Source: RGIG8748 sp045544515 (GTDB taxonomy: Bacteria > Bacillota > Clostridia > UMGS1810). From it: a stretch of 64,000 nucleotides of DNA. The notes below the pieces were generated by a model. The model saw nothing but the letters and a program-made list of their open reading frames with translations, did no database searches and was not told the origin of the DNA. A program made the translations under genes and the position numbers. The DNA is taken from assembly GCA_045544515.1 (NCBI GenBank), contig JAZPZD010000004.1:62001-126000 (forward strand). Reading direction: 5' to 3'. Below are positions 28,849 to 36,476 of this stretch, piece by piece; the first letter of the stretch is position 1; every line of letters begins with the position of its first letter.

Positions 28849-28862
28849 AGGGGCGAAAAAAC

Positions 28863-30824
28863 TTGATTATAAATGCAGATGATTTTGGTTATAGTCAAAC
28901 GGTAAATATGGCGATTGTTGATTGTTTTAAGAATAAGACAATTAACCGCACAACGATTATGGTTAATATGCCGTGTACCGATGAGGCTGTGGCACTTTCG
29001 AAAGAAAATAATTTCTTTGATAGCGTTGGATTGCATATCAACCTGACCGAAGGAAAAGCACTGTCGGAAGAGTGTGCTTTTTCCGAATTGTGTGATGAGA
29101 ATGGCTTTTTCAAAGGGACTTTTCATATCCCATTTAAGTCAAGGCTGTATCTTAGTAAAAAAGTCAGACACGCAATTTTCTGCGAGGTTGAAGCTCAGAT
29201 AAAAAGATATCTGGAATTGGGATTTACTCTTATGCATGCCGATTCACACAACTATACCCATGCATATTTTTCGGTTTATACCTCTGTTAGAAAACTGCTG
29301 AAAAAATACGGCTTTAAGTCTGTAAGAATAAGCCGTAATATTGCTCCTGAAAAGTTTTCTGTTCCGTTTCGGATATACAAAACCTTGTTCAATAATATAA
29401 TAAGAAATCTCAGAATAAAGGGTAAAAAAATCGAAACGACTGGATGTTTTTGTTCGTTTCAGGATTTTTTTGCTTCCGATGATAAAAAAGAAATCAAGAA
29501 CGATATTGAGATAATGACCCATCCTGATTACATAGATAGTGTTTTAATGGACAACACTTTGCCCCAGCCTCATCGCTTTGTAGAAAGGGAATGGCTGAAT
29601 AAAAATGAACTCCATTTAGAAGATGTATCAGGCAGAAAAATAAAACTATTGGTTTGCTTTATCCACGCTCATATCGGCGGAGCTATGACATCGCTGGTTA
29701 ATTTCTTAAATGCTCTTGACACTGACAGATATGATGTTGATGTTATGTTTTATGAAAATGACGGCAGACACGGCATTAAGGATGAAATAAATATTTTGCC
29801 ACAAGGCAGAACCCATCAGAAGGGTTCTCTGTCAAACCTTGTAAAAAAAGCAGTTTCTCCTGCATATGTTTTTGCAACAGTGCAGGACAGATACTACAAA
29901 AAGATAAAAAAGAACAAGAGAAAAGCAGTACAAATAATGTCGAAACAAGGCTGTAAATATTCAAGAGGGCTTGACAAGGAATATGATATTGCGGTTGCAT
30001 ACGAGTTTAATTGGTGTATGAATTATGTCATAGACAGAGTTAAGGCCAAGAAAAAAGTTATATGGCACCATGTTGAATTTGAAAAATCCGGAATGGATTA
30101 TAAGATTGACAAAAGGGCAATGGATAAAGCAGACGCTCTTGTTTTTGTCAGTGAAGACTGTAAAAAAAGCTACTGCGAGAAACATCCTGAGCACAAAGAC
30201 AAGTCTTATTTTATCCCCAATTTACTTTCAGCAGAATATGTAAGGGCAAAGGGAGAGGGGGAGGTAGCTCTTCCTTTTGAAAACGAAGAAAAATTCCTCA
30301 AATTTATAACTGTTGCCCGAATTAGCTTTGAACATAAAGGGCTTGACCGGGCTGTGAGAGCTTTTGCCAGATTAAAAGACGAAGGTCTTTTAGATAATGT
30401 CAAATGGCTTATCATCGGCGGTGGTAGGGATATGGAGAAACTCTGTGCAATGATAGAGGAATATTCCCTTTCAGATACCATATATCCAATAGGTGTCAGA
30501 CAAAACCCTATTCCTTATCTTAAAACAGCGGATTGCTTTTTGCTTCCGTCAAGACACGAAGGAAAACCGATGGTTATCACGGAAAGTTTTATAATGGGAC
30601 TTGTTCCTGTAGTTACGGAATATACTTCGGCTCGTGAACAGATAGCGGACGGCATAGACGGATTGGTTTTTGATAACAATGAACAGGCTCTGTATGAGGG
30701 ACTCAAAAAAGTTATTACTAATTCGAAAATTATAGAAAAACTTAAAGCGAATGTTGTAAAATCAGACTACGGAAACGAAAAGGAAATATCCGAATTTGAT
30801 AAACTTGCAGAAAAACTGATGTAA
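28863..30824 (+). CDS. Fusion: YdjC-type deacetylase plus GT4 glycosyltransferase
   Basis: Single unbroken 653-residue frame from TTG 28863 (GGGGCG upstream). Residues 1 to about 248 form a YdjC/ChbG/HpnK carbohydrate deacetylase: INADDFGYS with the metal-binding Asp pair, GLHINLTEG, and HADSHNYTH near 125. Residues from about 259 form a GT-B family 4 transferase: CFIHAHIGGAMTSLVNF, ITVARISFEHKGLDRAV, IIGGG and PSRHEGKPMVITE with the GT4 E-x7-E region. The linker is about ten residues. A plausible reading is that one half adds an N-acetylated sugar and the other removes the acetyl group, but this is inference from the domain pair. I do not know this fusion as a described enzyme. Confidence 0.86.
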   Translation: MIINADDFGYSQTVNMAIVDCFKNKTINRTTIMVNMPCTDEAVALSKENNFFDSVGLHINLTEGKALSEECAFSELCDENGFFKGTFHIPFKSRLYLSKKVRHAIFCEVEAQIKRYLELGFTLMHADSHNYTHAYFSVYTSVRKLLKKYGFKSVRISRNIAPEKFSVPFRIYKTLFNNIIRNLRIKGKKIETTGCFCSFQDFFASDDKKEIKNDIEIMTHPDYIDSVLMDNTLPQPHRFVEREWLNKNELHLEDVSGRKIKLLVCFIHAHIGGAMTSLVNFLNALDTDRYDVDVMFYENDGRHGIKDEINILPQGRTHQKGSLSNLVKKAVSPAYVFATVQDRYYKKIKKNKRKAVQIMSKQGCKYSRGLDKEYDIAVAYEFNWCMNYVIDRVKAKKKVIWHHVEFEKSGMDYKIDKRAMDKADALVFVSEDCKKSYCEKHPEHKDKSYFIPNLLSAEYVRAKGEGEVALPFENEEKFLKFITVARISFEHKGLDRAVRAFARLKDEGLLDNVKWLIIGGGRDMEKLCAMIEEYSLSDTIYPIGVRQNPIPYLKTADCFLLPSRHEGKPMVITESFIMGLVPVVTEYTSAREQIADGIDGLVFDNNEQALYEGLKKVITNSKIIEKLKANVVKSDYGNEKEISEFDKLAEKLM

Positions 30825-30838
30825 AGGAGGAGCGGCGG

Positions 30839-32179
30839 ATGAAGGCACTCGGCATTTTGGAAAATCCACTTATAAGAGAAGACAGAAAAGCAACTATCAG
30901 GCGAAACTTCTTTGATGTTGTATATCTTATTGGTTTTTTATGTTCGCTTATACCAGGGCCATTTCCGTCTCTTTCCAGTGTTGCATCGCTGATGCTGTTG
31001 GGCTGTATTGCCATAAGTTTTTTTGATGAGAATTTTTATCTGTATACGGCGACATTCATATATTTAAGATACAGACTTTTACTTGGAGACACTCCGGTTT
31101 ACAGATTATATTCATATCTCGTTGTGCTTAGATTTCTTTTGGATATAAAGGATGTAAAATTCAGGATAGCATATCTGCCCGCCCTGTTTGTATTCCTGCT
31201 TCACAGTTTGTTTGCAACAGGCAGGTTTGAGAGTATAAGGGTAGGTCTTAATGTAATTGTTGACTGTGCTTTGATTTATATTATTTTGCTCAAATTGTTA
31301 AAAGATAACAGATTGATGCGAAAATTCATCTTTGCCTTTATGATGGGAGGGCTGTCTTCCGGAATATTTGGCTGGACAAACGATGAATTTACCAAGGCAA
31401 TCAATATAAGCGGGGCAGGAGCGCAAACCGTAAGCAGAAACTTCGGCGCACTCAGTGATGCTAACTTTGCGGGACTTTTTTATAGTCTTTGCATTATATC
31501 CACTGTTATTGTCAAAGGTGTTGCGTGGTGGGTAAAAGGAATTTTTCTGGCATTGTTTGCCATAATGCTCCTCCAGACTGCATCTCTTTCGGCTCTAATT
31601 ATTCTGTTTACACTTATGGTGCTTTATATCATACTGAAATTCCGGGGGAAGTCGGTGATTATCATTACAATAGGACTTCTTGCGGTTGTGATTGGTATAA
31701 GCATAATCCTTGCAGTTCCTCAACTTCGGGAGATTGATGCAATTGCCGGACTTATTATAAGAGTAAAGGAAAAACTCTCCTACATACCAAGAGGCAGATG
31801 GGATCTTTTGACAACTGACAGATGGGATATTTGGCAACAGGCTATTGCTGCTTTTTCTCAAAAAGGATTGTGGGGGCAGCTTGTTGGAGGAAGCGTTGTA
31901 ACGGTTATGGTTATAGACTACAGCGTAATGTCTATCGCCTGTCATAATTCATATCTTCAAAGCATACTGAATTTCGGCGTTTTGGGCACCTGTATAATTT
32001 ATATTCCGATTTTTGTTATCTTTGCGTACAGAATGTTGCTGCACTTTTCAAAAAAGTCAGGATATGAAGGCGAAGATATAAAAATATTCCAGCTTATTTT
32101 CTCGTTTGCATTTATTGTATTTGGTTTTACGGTTGACTTTTTTATAGATTGGCCGTTTATGATGTTGTATTTTATTTAA
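30839..32179 (+). CDS. Wzy-like O-antigen/exopolysaccharide polymerase
   Basis: Polytopic membrane protein of 446 residues with about 10-12 hydrophobic segments and one longer hydrophilic loop late in the chain (about 305-355, RGRWDLLTTDRWDIWQQA). This matches the O-antigen ligase/polymerase layout and its periplasmic-side loop. CHNSYLQSILNFGVLG after the loop is the characteristic Wzy_C-like H-[NS]-x2-L block. It would join repeat units after flipping by the Wzx protein of the same operon. RBS AAAGGAGGAG. The call rests on topology plus this motif. Confidence 0.85.
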   Translation: MKALGILENPLIREDRKATIRRNFFDVVYLIGFLCSLIPGPFPSLSSVASLMLLGCIAISFFDENFYLYTATFIYLRYRLLLGDTPVYRLYSYLVVLRFLLDIKDVKFRIAYLPALFVFLLHSLFATGRFESIRVGLNVIVDCALIYIILLKLLKDNRLMRKFIFAFMMGGLSSGIFGWTNDEFTKAINISGAGAQTVSRNFGALSDANFAGLFYSLCIISTVIVKGVAWWVKGIFLALFAIMLLQTASLSALIILFTLMVLYIILKFRGKSVIIITIGLLAVVIGISIILAVPQLREIDAIAGLIIRVKEKLSYIPRGRWDLLTTDRWDIWQQAIAAFSQKGLWGQLVGGSVVTVMVIDYSVMSIACHNSYLQSILNFGVLGTCIIYIPIFVIFAYRMLLHFSKKSGYEGEDIKIFQLIFSFAFIVFGFTVDFFIDWPFMMLYFI

Positions 32180-32192
32180 CTGAGGTGGAAAA

Positions 32193-33137
32193 ATGTTTTC
32201 GGTAATTATTCCTGTTTATAACGGAGCAAACTTCATTGACAACGCAATAGAAAGCGTACTTTCACAGACAAACTCTGACTGGGAACTTATTGTGGTAAAC
32301 GACGGCTCAAAAGATGCCACCATGAGCGTTCTTGAAAAATATGCGGACAACGACAAAATCCGCATCATAAATCAGGAAAATGCAGGTGTTTCGGTTGCGA
32401 GAAATATGGGCTTTGAAGCATCAACGGGTGAATATATTGCCTTTTTGGATGCTGATGATGTGTGGCACAGTAACCATCTTGAGGTGATGGCAGAGTTAAT
32501 ATCCAAATACCCAATGGCAGGACTTTACGGAACCTTTACAAGAACCGAACTTGTAAACGGTGAAGTAATCGAAAAAGCTGAATATTTTGGTGACAGGAAA
32601 GAAGCCGTTTTTCTGGAAGACTTTTTTGAAGAGTACCATAGGGATAAAGGTGCAAAAATGTTTACAGTTATAACAACCTGCATTTTAAAGGAGGCCTATA
32701 TTAAAGCGGGCGGATTTCCAAAAGGATGTAAGATAGGTGAAGATCTGGAACTTTCTTTAGTTGTTGCGGCATACTATCCGGTGGTTTTGTCCCCGGTAGG
32801 AACCGCTACATACATAAAGGAAAATTCAGAGGCAACAAAAACTAAATCCTTTGACCCTGATTGGGGATTTTTTGAAAAAGTTAAAACTTTGTATGCAGAT
32901 GAAACAATTCCGCTAAAGAAGAGAGAAAATCTCAGAAAGGTAATGGAGTGGTTTTCAATGCGCCGTTGCCGTCATTATATAATTGACGGAGAGAGAAAAA
33001 AAGCGTATAAGGTTTATAAAGCAATAGATAAGAAAGAAATAAGCAAAAAAGATTTAATGATTAATACTTTGCTTATGATGATGCCAGCAACAATTGTTCG
33101 AAAAATGTTTTATTCAAGATGGAGGGGCAAAGCATGA
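32193..33137 (+). CDS. Family 2 glycosyltransferase
   Basis: GT-A enzyme of 314 residues: FSVIIPVYNGANFIDNAIES, VVNDGSKDATM, GVSVARNMG and FLDADDVWH. It has an intact metal-binding DADD and a helical C-terminal part without a clear membrane span. RBS GAGGTGG before the ATG. It overlaps the HD-GYP gene start (ATGA), so the two are translated together. Confidence 0.9.
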   Translation: MFSVIIPVYNGANFIDNAIESVLSQTNSDWELIVVNDGSKDATMSVLEKYADNDKIRIINQENAGVSVARNMGFEASTGEYIAFLDADDVWHSNHLEVMAELISKYPMAGLYGTFTRTELVNGEVIEKAEYFGDRKEAVFLEDFFEEYHRDKGAKMFTVITTCILKEAYIKAGGFPKGCKIGEDLELSLVVAAYYPVVLSPVGTATYIKENSEATKTKSFDPDWGFFEKVKTLYADETIPLKKRENLRKVMEWFSMRRCRHYIIDGERKKAYKVYKAIDKKEISKKDLMINTLLMMMPATIVRKMFYSRWRGKA

Positions 33138-33706
33138 TAATAATGCCGGAAAGATTGCAGGAACTTATGGATGAGCTTAAGGATACAAGCCCTGAAACAT
33201 ATTATCATTCTATCCATGTTAAGACATATGTGTATAAAATGATAAAGAATACAAATCTTGAGGGACTTACTGATTATAGTACAGAAGAAATTGAAGTTAT
33301 ATGCAAAGGAGCATTGCTTCACGATATAGGAAAATTATTTGTCAGAAACTATGTTCTTACAAAGGATTCGCGCCTTACAGAATTAGAGAGGGAAGCTATA
33401 ACAAACCACACGAGGCTTGGCTTTGATGCGGTGGAATCCTCGCTTACTCAGCTTGAATATGACGTTGTACGAAATATCTGCTTGTATCATCACGAGAGAA
33501 TTGACGGCAAGGGCTATGAAAAGAAGACAGGTTTGCCTATGTATGTTGAAATTGTGGCAATATGTGATGCTTATGATGCCCTGACATCGAACCGTATATA
33601 TCGTGATGCACTGGATAAAGAAGAAGCGATTAGATTGATAGAAAATGGTGAATGCGGAGTATTTCGTGAGGAACTTGTTAAGCACCTTAAACACATCGAG
33701 GATTAA
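33134..33706 (+). CDS. Stand-alone HD-GYP-type phosphodiesterase
   Basis: HD-superfamily metal hydrolase of 190 residues. Start chosen at ATG 33134, which overlaps the previous stop and follows GGAGGGG by 6 bases. Seen in order: a first metal His in YYHSIHV, LLHDIGK, ILT-like VLTKDSRLTELEREAITNH, YHHERIDGKGYE and CDAYDALTSNRIYR. These are the signature blocks of HD-GYP c-di-GMP phosphodiesterases, except that GYP reads GYE. All HD metal ligands are kept, so it is probably active. It has no sensor or receiver domain. Its place in a polysaccharide operon that also encodes an EAL-tailed co-polymerase suggests local c-di-GMP removal (inference). Another nucleotide substrate is possible. Confidence 0.85.
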   Translation: MIIMPERLQELMDELKDTSPETYYHSIHVKTYVYKMIKNTNLEGLTDYSTEEIEVICKGALLHDIGKLFVRNYVLTKDSRLTELEREAITNHTRLGFDAVESSLTQLEYDVVRNICLYHHERIDGKGYEKKTGLPMYVEIVAICDAYDALTSNRIYRDALDKEEAIRLIENGECGVFREELVKHLKHIED

Positions 33707-33718
33707 CAGGGGGTAGTA

Positions 33719-35239
33719 ATGAGATTTTTAAACTCTTTAAGAAACAGTGCTCTTTCATTTGTTGGGCAGATTATAACGATTTTAATGGGCTTTGTTGTAA
33801 GATGGCTGTTTATTCGTAATCTTGGACAGGACTATCTTGGTGTAAATTCCGTAATGGAAAGTATGCTTATGATTTTGTCTATGACTGAACTGGGAATAGG
33901 CACATCTGTTGCCTTTGCGCTTTATAAGCCTATTGATGAGAATGATGAGAAAAGAATCGGTTCTCTTATGGCTTTTTACAAGAAGACTTACCATATCATT
34001 GGTATAGGAACAGCGATTGTTGGTCCTCTTTTGTTGCCGTTTATGCGATTTTTCACAAAAGAAGCCGTAGATATTTCAGGTCTTAATCTTATTTATCTGT
34101 TATTTCTTTTAAATACCGTTCTGAGCTATTTCTTTGCGTATAAAAGAACCTTGCTCAATGCCTATCAGCAAAGCTACATAAATAGTGTTAGCGAGGATTT
34201 GTTTGCTGTTTTCAAATATATTCTTCAGGCGGTTGTCCTTGTCGTATACAGAAGCTATATAGGTTACATCATTATCAATATTGTGTGTGCTGTGGCAACA
34301 AATATGGTTATATCAATAATATGTGACAAGAAGTATCCTTTTATAAAAAAGTATAAAAAAGAAAAGCTTACAAAAGAGGATAGTGCAAATATCAAAAAAA
34401 GCATTGTTTCGCTTATGTATCAGAAAATAGGTGCAAAGATTGTGACAGGTACAGACAACCTTATGATTTCTTATGCAAAGCTTTCTCTTATGGGTATATA
34501 CAGTAACTATGCAATGGTTGTAAGCATTGTTCAGAGAGTTGTATATAATATGCTTCGTTCTGTTACAGGAAGTGTAGGCAATCTGATGATTCAAGAGGAT
34601 AGCAGACATAAGTATAGCGTATTTGAAGAATTCGTTTTTGCAAACTTTTGTTTTTACTTTTTGATATCCATCGGTTTTTCGGCTTGTCTGGAAAGATTTA
34701 TCGGCCTTTGGGCAGGAGAAGACTGGCTATTGTCACCGCTTGTTACCTTTGTGGTAATATTAAATTTTTTCCTTATGGGAATGCGCCAGCCAAATATCAT
34801 TGTAATAGAGGTGGCAGGACTTTTTAACAAAATGCGACTTAAAGCGGTTGGAGAGGTTGTTGTCAATCTTTTGGTGTCTTTTTTGTTATTGATTGTATTT
34901 GATATGGGTATATATGGCGTATTATTCGGCACAACGATATCTATGGTAAGCATTTGTATATGGTGGGAAATTCTGGCCGTTCATAAATATTCATTGAGAA
35001 CATCGATGAAAAAGTATGTCTTAAAATTTGTTTCATATCTGCTTGTGGCATTTGTTGGATGTTTTTTGGTATATGATATAACAACTCGTATCAATGTTGG
35101 CGGAATCGGCGGACTTCTTATATCAGGAGTTGTGGCTGTTGCAGTGTATGTAGCTATAATTTTTATCATATATGGAAGAAGCAGAGAGTTTCGGGCACTC
35201 TTAGGACGATTTATAAGAAAGGGGAAAAAGTATGAGTGA
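33719..35239 (+). CDS. Wzx-like polysaccharide flippase (MOP superfamily)
   Basis: 506 residues with about 12-14 membrane segments. The N-terminus (LRNSALSFVGQIITILMGFVV) and IRNLGQDYLGVNS near 39-51 are typical of polysaccharide transporters. It moves the lipid-linked repeat unit across the membrane for the Wzy-type polymerase encoded upstream. RBS GGGGGT before the ATG. Its end overlaps the licD gene by eight bases. Confidence 0.92.
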   Translation: MRFLNSLRNSALSFVGQIITILMGFVVRWLFIRNLGQDYLGVNSVMESMLMILSMTELGIGTSVAFALYKPIDENDEKRIGSLMAFYKKTYHIIGIGTAIVGPLLLPFMRFFTKEAVDISGLNLIYLLFLLNTVLSYFFAYKRTLLNAYQQSYINSVSEDLFAVFKYILQAVVLVVYRSYIGYIIINIVCAVATNMVISIICDKKYPFIKKYKKEKLTKEDSANIKKSIVSLMYQKIGAKIVTGTDNLMISYAKLSLMGIYSNYAMVVSIVQRVVYNMLRSVTGSVGNLMIQEDSRHKYSVFEEFVFANFCFYFLISIGFSACLERFIGLWAGEDWLLSPLVTFVVILNFFLMGMRQPNIIVIEVAGLFNKMRLKAVGEVVVNLLVSFLLLIVFDMGIYGVLFGTTISMVSICIWWEILAVHKYSLRTSMKKYVLKFVSYLLVAFVGCFLVYDITTRINVGGIGGLLISGVVAVAVYVAIIFIIYGRSREFRALLGRFIRKGKKYE

Positions 35240-36023
35240 CTTATTAAGAAAAGTTCAGCTTACTGAATATGAAATACTCAAGGAAATTGACCGAATTGCA
35301 AAAAAGCATAATATAAAGTATTGTCTTGGCTGCGGAACACTTCTCGGAGCGGCAAAATACAAGAAATTCATCCCTTGGGATGATGATATTGATTTAGTTA
35401 TTGAATACAAGGAATTGATGAAGCTCATAAAAGCATTTAAAGCAGAGGCAGACCCTAAATATATCATAACAAACTGCTTTATTGAAAAGCATTTTCCTGT
35501 AGCGTGGACTAAAGTTCGTAACACAACAACCCTTTCAAGACCACAGAAATACAAGGAACTTCCGATTAACTGGGGGATATGTGTTGACTTGTTCCCGTTA
35601 TATTCCATGAGTAATATTGCGTTTATAAGAAAAATCGAACATTTTATGTATAAAGTCGCCAATAAGATGATTGTTGCAGAATTTACTAAGTTTGAAGAAA
35701 ATCACGGAGCACTGGTACGCTTGTTAGAAAAGATACCGATTTTCTTAAGACATTTGTATTTTAAAATGGTACTTGGCATTTTAAGCCTTCACGGAGATAA
35801 GTCAGAATATGTTATGAGTTCGGATCGTCATAACCTTATAACCAAACGAGAACTGATTTTTGGGGAGCCGAAAGAACTTGAGTTTGAAGACGGAATTTTC
35901 CCTGCGGTAAGTGATTATGATACATATCTGACAATGAAATATGGCGATTGGATGTCCGAACTTCCGGAGGACCAGCAAAGGGGCCACGACTTGACATTGG
36001 GTGACATTGAGTGGAAAATATAG
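35232..36023 (+). CDS. LicD-family phosphotransferase
   Basis: Nucleotidyltransferase-fold protein of 263 residues, with the LicD core YCLGCGTLLGAAKY, then FIPWDDDIDLVI containing the acidic metal site, and WTKVRNTTT. LicD proteins move phosphocholine, or in relatives other phospho-groups, onto cell-surface glycans. No choline uptake or activation genes (licA, licB, licC) are present in the window, so the donor is unknown. Last gene of the polysaccharide operon. RBS AAGGGG. No terminator is visible between its stop and the next promoter. Confidence 0.9.
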   Translation: MSDLLRKVQLTEYEILKEIDRIAKKHNIKYCLGCGTLLGAAKYKKFIPWDDDIDLVIEYKELMKLIKAFKAEADPKYIITNCFIEKHFPVAWTKVRNTTTLSRPQKYKELPINWGICVDLFPLYSMSNIAFIRKIEHFMYKVANKMIVAEFTKFEENHGALVRLLEKIPIFLRHLYFKMVLGILSLHGDKSEYVMSSDRHNLITKRELIFGEPKELEFEDGIFPAVSDYDTYLTMKYGDWMSELPEDQQRGHDLTLGDIEWKI

Positions 36024-36044
36024 AGAATATATATAAAAAAACAC

Positions 36045-36073
36045 TTGACAAACTCTGCAGGGTGTATTATAAT
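36045..36073 (+). promoter_or_regulatory. Consensus promoter of the ylxM-ffh-rpsP operon
   Basis: Perfect TTGACA (36045-36050), 17-base spacer, perfect TATAAT (36068-36073). It starts 21 bases after the licD stop. Confidence 0.85.
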
Positions 36074-36125
36074 AATCAATGTTGTAAAGAAAATCACTTG
36101 ACACCTGAAAGTGAGCGTGACAATT

Positions 36126-36464
36126 ATGAAAGATATGAGTATATCGTTGCTGCTTGATTTTTACGGAAATCTCTTAAACGAAAAACAACTTTCCATGATG
36201 GAGGATTACTACAGCGAAGATTTGTCACTTTCGGAAATAGCGGAAAACTCAGGTATTACAAGACAGGGTGTACACGACAAAATCCGTCGCGGTGCACAAG
36301 AACTTAAATCCTACGAGGAGCGTCTTGGTCTTTTGGAGAGATTTTTGGATATTACCTCTGCCGCTGACAAACTTTCCGAACTTATAAAAGAGGGTACAAC
36401 AGTTGACAAAAATCTTTATGACGAGATAGTATCTCTTATAGATGTTATCAAAAACGAAGCATAG
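36126..36464 (+). CDS. ylxM: YlxM/p13-like SRP-associated HTH protein
   Basis: Small protein of 112 residues found before ffh in Firmicutes, thought to modulate SRP GTPase function. The typical opening SISLLLDFYGNLLNEKQLSMMEDYY is followed by the sigma-factor-like helix-turn-helix SLSEIAENSGITRQGVHDKIRRG. Start set at ATG 36126, to match the family; an in-frame GTG at 36111 has no better RBS. The ffh RBS overlaps its stop codon. Confidence 0.9.
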   Translation: MKDMSISLLLDFYGNLLNEKQLSMMEDYYSEDLSLSEIAENSGITRQGVHDKIRRGAQELKSYEERLGLLERFLDITSAADKLSELIKEGTTVDKNLYDEIVSLIDVIKNEA

Positions 36465-36476
36465 GAGGTTTTACCT

